Shown piece after piece: positions 6,645 to 9,844 of a stretch of 9,844 bases of DNA. The DNA is taken from assembly GCA_021825785.1 (NCBI GenBank), contig JAKAGP010000031.1, positions 1 through 9,844 of the forward strand. Direction: 5' to 3'. Numbering within the stretch: position 1 is the first letter of the stretch; every line of letters starts with the position of its first letter. Source of the stretch: Nitrospirota bacterium (GTDB taxonomy: Bacteria; Nitrospirota; Thermodesulfovibrionia; Thermodesulfovibrionales; JdFR-88). Under the pieces are notes generated by a model. It was given only the letters and a program-made list of their open reading frames with translations. It had not been told where the DNA came from and did not search any database. A program made the position numbers and the translations under genes.

Positions 6645-7837
6645 TTACAGGGTCTTTTGTTCCGTTTCAAGTCCTTAAACCAGATGACAAACTCGGCTCC
6701 TTTATTGCTTTTTAATTCGATCTTCCCGCCAAGTTGCATTTCCGCTAGGCTGCGCACAAGCCTTAAGCCAAGTGATTTCGCATTCCTGAGATCAAAGCCC
6801 TCTGGGAACCCCGCTCCGTTATCGGCAAAGTGGACCTCCATTTCGCCATTGCTGGCAAGATGCGCGTCAATTCTGATCTCTCCTTTTCTGCCATCCGGGA
6901 AAGCGTATTTCAGTGAATTGGTCATAAGCTCGTTGATGATGAGCCCCAGGGGCGTAATCACGTCTATGCATAGCAATATATCCTCGGCGGCAATGGTCAG
7001 GGATATTTTTTGGGACATTTTATAGCTTTCCAGTAAAGAGCCTGCGAGATCGTTCAAGTAGGTTTTCAGGTTTACATTGGAAAGGTCCTTGGACTTATAG
7101 AGTTTCTCATGGACAATCGCCATGGACATTATCCTGTTTTGCGTATCATTGAACATCTGCATGGTCTTGTCATTGGTGACTGACGCAAGCTGAAGCTTGA
7201 TAAGACTTATAATGACCTGCATATTATTTTTTGTCCGATGATAAATCTCCCGCAAAAGGACTTCTTTTTCCTTAAGGGACACCTTCAGTTTCTCTTCGGA
7301 TTGTCTGAGGCTTTCCTCAGCGCGTTTCCTCTCCGTCAATTCTTGCTCAAGCGCCCTGTTGGCCCCGACAAGCTCAAGCGTGCGCATCCGGACGGCTGCC
7401 TCAAGCTCTTCCTTTGAGCGCCGCAGCGCCTCCTCCGCGCGCTTTCGTTCCGTTATGTCCCGCCAGATGCATTGAAGGATTTTGCTGCCCGCCAGGTCGA
7501 TTGCCTTCACAATTGCTTGGACATCTCTTAGTTCCCCGGCTTTGGTCCTATGTTTGACCTCGAAGTCGCCCAATCCGGTTTTTAATATTCGATCTATGCT
7601 GGTCTGTATCTGCTCGGGACTCTCTACCGGGTCGATGTCCTTTATGGCCAATTTTGCAAACTCTTCCCTTGAATAGCCAAGCTGGACATGCGCCTCTTCA
7701 TTGAATTCCAGAAAATTTCCATGAGTGTCTATTATCAGTATGCCGTCGGGTGATTGCTCAAAGAGGGCGCGGTAGAGGGGCCCGGTCTCCGGGGATTTGT
7801 CTGCTACCAGGAATTGTTTTTCGCTCTCTCTATCCAT
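6641..7837 (-). CDS. Cytoplasmic PAS sensor histidine kinase, HisKA_2 type
   Basis: This 398-residue soluble sensor kinase has a PAS domain at about 18-128 (LFEQSPDGILIIDTHGNFLEFN, ending in the PAC motif WRDITERKRAEE). A coiled coil follows (about 128-195) with a second ITERKRAEE-like repeat at 168-176. The HisKA_2 dimerisation box LLREIYHRTKNNMQVI is at 194-209, with His200 as the phospho-acceptor. The ATPase domain shows the N box INELMTNSLKYAF (301-313), G1 DNGAGFPEG (339-347) and G2 SLGLRLVRSL (355-364). No transmembrane segment is seen, so it probably senses an intracellular cue or works through partners. It is the first gene after the promoter at 7876-7904 and overlaps the two-receiver regulator. 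The ATG has a weak ribosome site, but no later in-frame start keeps the PAS domain. Confidence 0.93.
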   Translation of the reverse strand: MDRESEKQFLVADKSPETGPLYRALFEQSPDGILIIDTHGNFLEFNEEAHVQLGYSREEFAKLAIKDIDPVESPEQIQTSIDRILKTGLGDFEVKHRTKAGELRDVQAIVKAIDLAGSKILQCIWRDITERKRAEEALRRSKEELEAAVRMRTLELVGANRALEQELTERKRAEESLRQSEEKLKVSLKEKEVLLREIYHRTKNNMQVIISLIKLQLASVTNDKTMQMFNDTQNRIMSMAIVHEKLYKSKDLSNVNLKTYLNDLAGSLLESYKMSQKISLTIAAEDILLCIDVITPLGLIINELMTNSLKYAFPDGRKGEIRIDAHLASNGEMEVHFADNGAGFPEGFDLRNAKSLGLRLVRSLAEMQLGGKIELKSNKGAEFVIWFKDLKRNKRPCK

Positions 7838-7875
7838 TGTATGGAATTGGAGCTTGATCTAAATCTACAATTTTA

Positions 7876-7904
7876 AGTTTAAATCCCTGAGTATGGTCTG
7901 TCAA
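7876..7904 (-). promoter_or_regulatory. Sigma-70-like promoter for the kinase-regulator operon
   Basis: On the minus strand a perfect -35 TTGACA (7904-7899) and a -10 TAAACT (7881-7876, four of six matches) are spaced 17 nt apart. The predicted start is about 30 nt before the kinase ATG. It lies downstream of the folded element at 7960-8042, so transcription from this promoter would not include that element. Confidence 0.6.
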
Positions 7905-7959
7905 TTTCCAGCCTGAATACCTTATTAACGGCCTAACTCAGTGCGGAGGAAGCATTTTT

Positions 7960-8042
7960 GCCTTATGAAGGCGGCAAGGTAAACTATGCCCCTTCCCCAT
8001 AGCTGTCGCTGTTATAGACAGCACCTCACCGCCTTTTAAGGC
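7960..8042 (-). ncRNA. Candidate structured RNA or inverted-repeat element upstream of the kinase
   Basis: Minus-strand arms AAGGCGGTGAGGT (8035-8023) and ACCTTGCCGCCTT (7980-7968) pair over 13 positions: 11 Watson-Crick pairs and two adjacent G-U pairs. Inside is a hairpin from GCTGT (8022-8018), which can pair either with ACAGC (8012-8008) or, as GCTGTC, with GACAGC (8007-8002). A second hairpin is CTATG/CATAG (8002-7998 with 7988-7984). Each outer arm can instead fold locally with its flank (GCCTT-AA-AAGGC at 8042-8031; GCCTT-CAT-AAGGC at 7972-7960). On the plus strand the two G-U pairs become C/A mismatches, which favours RNA from the minus strand. I do not recognise a known riboswitch. 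A small inverted-repeat mobile element is the main alternative. It sits within the gene-free stretch 7838-8178. Confidence 0.4.
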
Positions 8043-8067
8043 TATCATTATGCATTTATTTTCTTCC

Positions 8068-8096
8068 ATACTCCATTTGGGGTATTTTTATCTTTT
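8068..8096 (+). terminator. Possible rho-independent terminator (plus strand)
   Basis: The arms ATACTCC (8068-8074) and GGGGTAT (8079-8085) form seven pairs, one of them U-G, with a four-base ATTT loop. A T-rich tail (TTTT, ATC, TTTT) follows. On the minus strand the U-G pair becomes a C/A mismatch, so the plus strand is favoured. No plus-strand gene precedes it, so it would either end an unseen short RNA or block antisense transcription. The stem is weak. Confidence 0.3.
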
Positions 8097-8178
8097 CCCT
8101 CCATGCGTGTGCCCCATTTATCTTGGAAAACTATATTTTCAAGTTAAGCGAATTTGGCTTTAATGGAACAACTGCAGT

Positions 8179-8544
8179 TCATTTATTATCATCCGACAGA
8201 GTTCCCCGGCCCCTGACAGGTTTCTCGATGCATACGTAATCCCCGATTGCCTTGAGCTGCTCTTTAATTTTGTGGGTTATGTGGCCGGTAAGCACAATGG
8301 CTGGAGTGTCAGGGTAATCCTTTTTCACATGAGCTAGAAGTTCGAATCCGCTCATCTCCGGCATCTCTATATCTGTAACCAAAAGGTCGATTCCATGGCT
8401 AGCCCTGAATATTTCCAGTGCCTTCCTGCCGTTTTTGGCCGTGAATATCTTGAATTTACCGGAAGCCTGCAACCCTTCCGCGAGGGGTTCCAGAATGTCC
8501 TTTTTGTCGTCCGCCAGCAGGATATGCTTGCATCGGTCGTTCAT
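8179..8544 (-). CDS. Stand-alone receiver-domain response regulator, 3' end frameshifted
   Basis: This single CheY-like receiver has 121 residues when started at the ATG at 8544. That start is chosen over the one at 8592 because AAGGAGTAAGG lies just upstream. The phosphorylation site is complete: Asp12-Asp13, Asp58 in LVTDIEMP, Thr86 in VLTGH and Lys108 in IEKPV. It closely matches the second receiver of the two-receiver regulator at 5856-6644. After KPV (residue 110) the match ends and the frame runs into an unrelated tail, RGRGTLSDDNK. Removing one base in the run CCGGGG near 8203-8207 restores a match (ELCRMIINEL against ELRLEIIDEL), with a stop TAA at 8162-8160. Helix 5 of the receiver is therefore probably lost, which may harm signalling. 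A sequencing error in a G-run is possible. Confidence 0.85.
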   Translation of the reverse strand: MNDRCKHILLADDKKDILEPLAEGLQASGKFKIFTAKNGRKALEIFRASHGIDLLVTDIEMPEMSGFELLAHVKKDYPDTPAIVLTGHITHKIKEQLKAIGDYVCIEKPVRGRGTLSDDNK

Positions 8545-8605
8545 TTTATTCCTTACTCCTTCTAACAGGCAGATAAATTTCACAATACTCAACCCACGGG
8601 TAGTA

Positions 8606-8635
8606 TTTATACTCCCATGAGATTGAAAAAGTCAA
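8606..8635 (-). promoter_or_regulatory. Promoter of the stand-alone receiver gene, with palindrome over the -10
   Basis: On the minus strand TTGACT (8635-8630) and TATAAA (8611-8606) are 18 nt apart, each one base from consensus. The -10 lies within a perfect 12-bp palindrome AGTATTTATACT (8602-8613), a possible repressor operator. The divergent XRE gene at 8692 is a natural candidate to bind it, but that is inference. Confidence 0.55.
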
Positions 8636-8691
8636 GTAAATGACGTGTATAGGATGGTGTTTATTCTTTTTTTGAATCAATAAAATAATCC

Positions 8692-9009
8692 ATGGAAATT
8701 AAGCGACTAATCGGAATTCGCATTCAAGGCCTGAGGAGATCAAACAAAATGTCACAGGAAGAGCTTGCTGAAAAAATGGGCATCAGCCCAAAGTATCTCA
8801 GCAGCATCGAAAGGGGTAAGGAGAATCCGACTCTTGACACTTTTGTAAAATTGGCCGATTCATTGGGTATCGAGATTTCAGAGATATTCAACTATACCGG
8901 TGAGAAATCGCCGAAAGAACTGAAGCTCTTTATCTCTCGCCTGATAAGAAGCCGTGATGGGGAAAAACTGAAACTCGCAGCCAAAATGATGAGGGCCATC
9001 TATTTCTGA
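8692..9009 (+). CDS. Small XRE-family HTH transcriptional regulator
   Basis: This 105-residue protein is dominated by a Cro/CI-type helix-turn-helix at about 6-66. The helices are IGIRIQGLRRSNK, then MSQEELAEKMGIS with the recognition helix PKYLSSIERGKENP, then LDTFVKLADSLGIEISEIF. The C-terminal 35 residues form a basic helical tail (LKLFISRLIRSRD... MMRAIYF), probably for dimerisation. There is no peptidase or ligand domain, so it is likely a simple DNA-binding repressor. It is divergent from the stand-alone receiver gene, sharing about 150 bp of intergenic DNA with a palindrome that could be its operator. No strong Shine-Dalgarno site precedes the ATG. It differs from the interrupted XRE gene at 5460-5849 and is not an obvious copy of it. 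The target is unknown. Confidence 0.88.
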   Translation: MEIKRLIGIRIQGLRRSNKMSQEELAEKMGISPKYLSSIERGKENPTLDTFVKLADSLGIEISEIFNYTGEKSPKELKLFISRLIRSRDGEKLKLAAKMMRAIYF

Positions 9010-9062
9010 TTCATGGAGGCGCTCCTTAACTAAGAATTTCAGGAAAGCCTTTATCTTTCAGA

Positions 9063-9377
9063 TTACCCGGATATTTTCTCCGCCACTTTATCGAATATTT
9101 CTTGTTTTTTAAGAATACCTTTTTCAGTAAGCCTGTATTCGCCTCTTCCCAAAAATTCAATATAGCCTTTATCTCTTAAATTCTGGATTGTCCTCTGAAG
9201 GGTTTCTTCTGGATGCTCAGGGTTTTCTTTGTGGCCCAACTTCCTTAAAATTATTATTGCGATGTTTAGGTTTTTCGGGGTCATTAACTTTGATCTTGAA
9301 AAATAAGAGTTCTTGTTGGCGATAGTCCCTATTAACAAAAAAGCCATTTCCTCCCAATGAGAGATCTCTTTTCTCAT
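9063..9377 (-). CDS. Winged-helix DNA-binding protein like the C-terminal domain of DpnI-type restriction enzymes
   Basis: This 104-residue protein contains a winged-helix core. The part PEETLQRTIQNLRDKGYIEFLGRGEYRLTEKG (split here as helix 57-72 and wing 72-87) has the pattern LQxLRDKGxIEFxxRGxYRL. That pattern is typical of the winged-helix domain at the C-terminus of DpnI and Dam-replacing-type restriction endonucleases. Here it stands alone, with no PD-(D/E)XK nuclease part, and is preceded by helices at 3-20 and 35-48. It may be a methylation-aware DNA-binding regulator or a remnant, but this is inference. The ATG has a good GGGAGGG ribosome site (9391-9385). A promoter lies immediately upstream. 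The AbiEii-type gene is upstream on the same strand, so it could belong to the same stability or defence cassette. Confidence 0.65.
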   Translation of the reverse strand: MRKEISHWEEMAFLLIGTIANKNSYFSRSKLMTPKNLNIAIIILRKLGHKENPEHPEETLQRTIQNLRDKGYIEFLGRGEYRLTEKGILKKQEIFDKVAEKISG

Positions 9378-9401
9378 AATTTTACCCTCCCGTATCTCGC
9401 C

Positions 9402-9410
9402 ATTATATCA
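9402..9410 (-). promoter_or_regulatory. Extended -10 promoter for the winged-helix gene
   Basis: On the minus strand TGATATAAT (9410-9402) is a perfect extended -10 (TGnTATAAT), about 24 nt before the ATG at 9377. No convincing -35 box is seen at the expected distance, which is common for extended -10 promoters. The leader would be short. A perfect GCGGT-ATTTC-ACCGC hairpin lies further upstream at 9465-9479 and has no T-tract. Confidence 0.5.
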
Positions 9411-9530
9411 CTGCTTGGTGGCGGTGACTATTACCTGTATGGATTTCAAATACCTGGACCCGATGCGGTATTTCACCGCAGGAGTATATCTCCTTCTGGG
9501 GCAGGCTGTCTCCTGGAGGCATCTTTCAAT

Positions 9531-9844
9531 TCACTTTTCCCATGCCGCGTTCTGCTTATCCAGGAGCCGGGGAGCGGACCACCGGGCAGGTGCCTTTGTT
9601 CCGGCCGCGAGTGCGGCAGCGAGCGGCCCCAGAAAAGCGCTCACTGCGGCGGCGATATCAGCGAATGACGTGGGAACATGATCTTGCTTCAGCTTCTTTA
9701 TGAACGCCTTCCACTGGGCCTGTTTGGAATCAATGAAGTCTTTTGTAAAGACTGTGGCTTCGTCCGGAAGCTCGGTGCCGCGCCGATCGAAGGTCAGCCT
9801 AATTGCCTCAGCCAGCTTTTCTCCCTCGAAATCAAACTGCCTTG
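9531..9844 (-). CDS. C-terminal part of AbiEii/AbiGii-family nucleotidyltransferase toxin (partial)
   Basis: This frame enters from the right edge (first full codon at 9842) and ends at TGA 9533-9531, giving 103 residues. It matches the C-terminal third of AbiEii/AbiGii toxins. The sequence has FDFEGEKLAEAIRLTFDRRGTELP, then a Val-Phe-Thr segment, DSKQAQWKAFIKKL, and a FADIAAAVSAFLGPL helix before a tail with ARWSAP. In the family, AbiEii is the GTP-binding nucleotidyltransferase toxin of the AbiE toxin-antitoxin and phage-abortive system. The catalytic N-terminal domain lies outside the window, so its activity cannot be judged. The antitoxin AbiEi, if present, would normally be encoded upstream, also outside. 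The two plus-strand open frames over 9357-9681 are shadows of this gene. Confidence 0.78.
   Translation of the reverse strand, partial: RQFDFEGEKLAEAIRLTFDRRGTELPDEATVFTKDFIDSKQAQWKAFIKKLKQDHVPTSFADIAAAVSAFLGPLAAALAAGTKAPARWSAPRLLDKQNAAWEK

Noticed and set aside
8544..8592. Upstream start for the stand-alone receiver adding 16 residues
   Set aside because: The ATG at 8544 has a strong Shine-Dalgarno site and aligns with the start of the receiver fold; the added residues have no match.
9015..9045. GGAG-GCG-CTCC hairpin after the XRE gene as a terminator
   Set aside because: Only four pairs and no T-tract directly after it.
9465..9479. GCGGTATTTCACCGC resembling cloning-vector lacZ-flanking sequence
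   Set aside because: Only a short match that is itself a simple 5-bp hairpin. The flanking sequence does not continue as vector, so chance is the better explanation.
9357..9681. Two plus-strand open frames of 103 and 88 codons
   Set aside because: They lie antisense to the AbiEii C-terminus and the promoter of the winged-helix gene, and their translations show no domain character. The minus frame gives a family match.
1..9844. CRISPR array, tRNA, rRNA, transposase or integrase
   Set aside because: No regularly spaced repeats, no tRNA-like cloverleaf and no recombinase motifs were seen on either strand.

Overview
The window looks like part of an integrative conjugative or genomic-island element and its cargo in a Gram-negative bacterium. 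It carries a BamE-like outer-membrane lipoprotein, a periplasmic lytic transglycosylase and a MobH-like relaxase. I cannot name the taxon. The gene style (PAS/HisKA_2 kinase, stand-alone receivers, small XRE proteins, AbiEii) would fit Desulfobacterota, Nitrospirota or related anaerobes, but that is only an impression.

Region 1 (about 214-4087, + strand, GC-rich): four tightly packed genes. They encode a VirB1-type lytic transglycosylase, an unnamed protein whose C-terminal half resembles the S1 and KH parts of NusA, a soluble VirD4/TraD-like coupling ATPase, and a membrane-anchored HD-domain protein resembling MobH/TraI relaxases. Each gene overlaps the next (35, 17 and 1 nt), so this is one transcript for the DNA-processing end of a conjugation system.

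Region 2 (4100-5849, - strand, more AT-rich): likely cargo. In transcription order (right to left) it holds an XRE-type regulator interrupted by one in-frame amber codon, an overlapping small secreted protein, a BamE-like lipoprotein with its own near-consensus promoter, and a C39-like cysteine peptidase. The peptidase converges on the relaxase gene with 12 bp between the two stops.

Region 3 (5856-8544, - strand): a two-component unit. A cytoplasmic PAS/HisKA_2 histidine kinase overlaps a tandem two-receiver regulator by 4 nt and has a TTGACA-17-TAAACT promoter. Upstream lies a gap of about 320-340 bp holding a strongly folding element (about 7960-8042), then a stand-alone receiver gene. That receiver is about 80% identical in DNA to the second receiver of the tandem regulator and appears to be frameshifted at its 3' end.

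Region 4 (8692-9844): a small XRE regulator on the + strand, then on the - strand a lone winged-helix protein like the C-terminal domain of DpnI-type restriction enzymes, and the C-terminal third of an AbiEii/AbiGii-family nucleotidyltransferase toxin that runs off the right edge. These look like island defence or stability genes.

The items most worth checking are the NusA-like protein inside a transfer operon, the relocation of the membrane anchor from coupling protein to relaxase, the structured element before the kinase, and the duplicated receiver.
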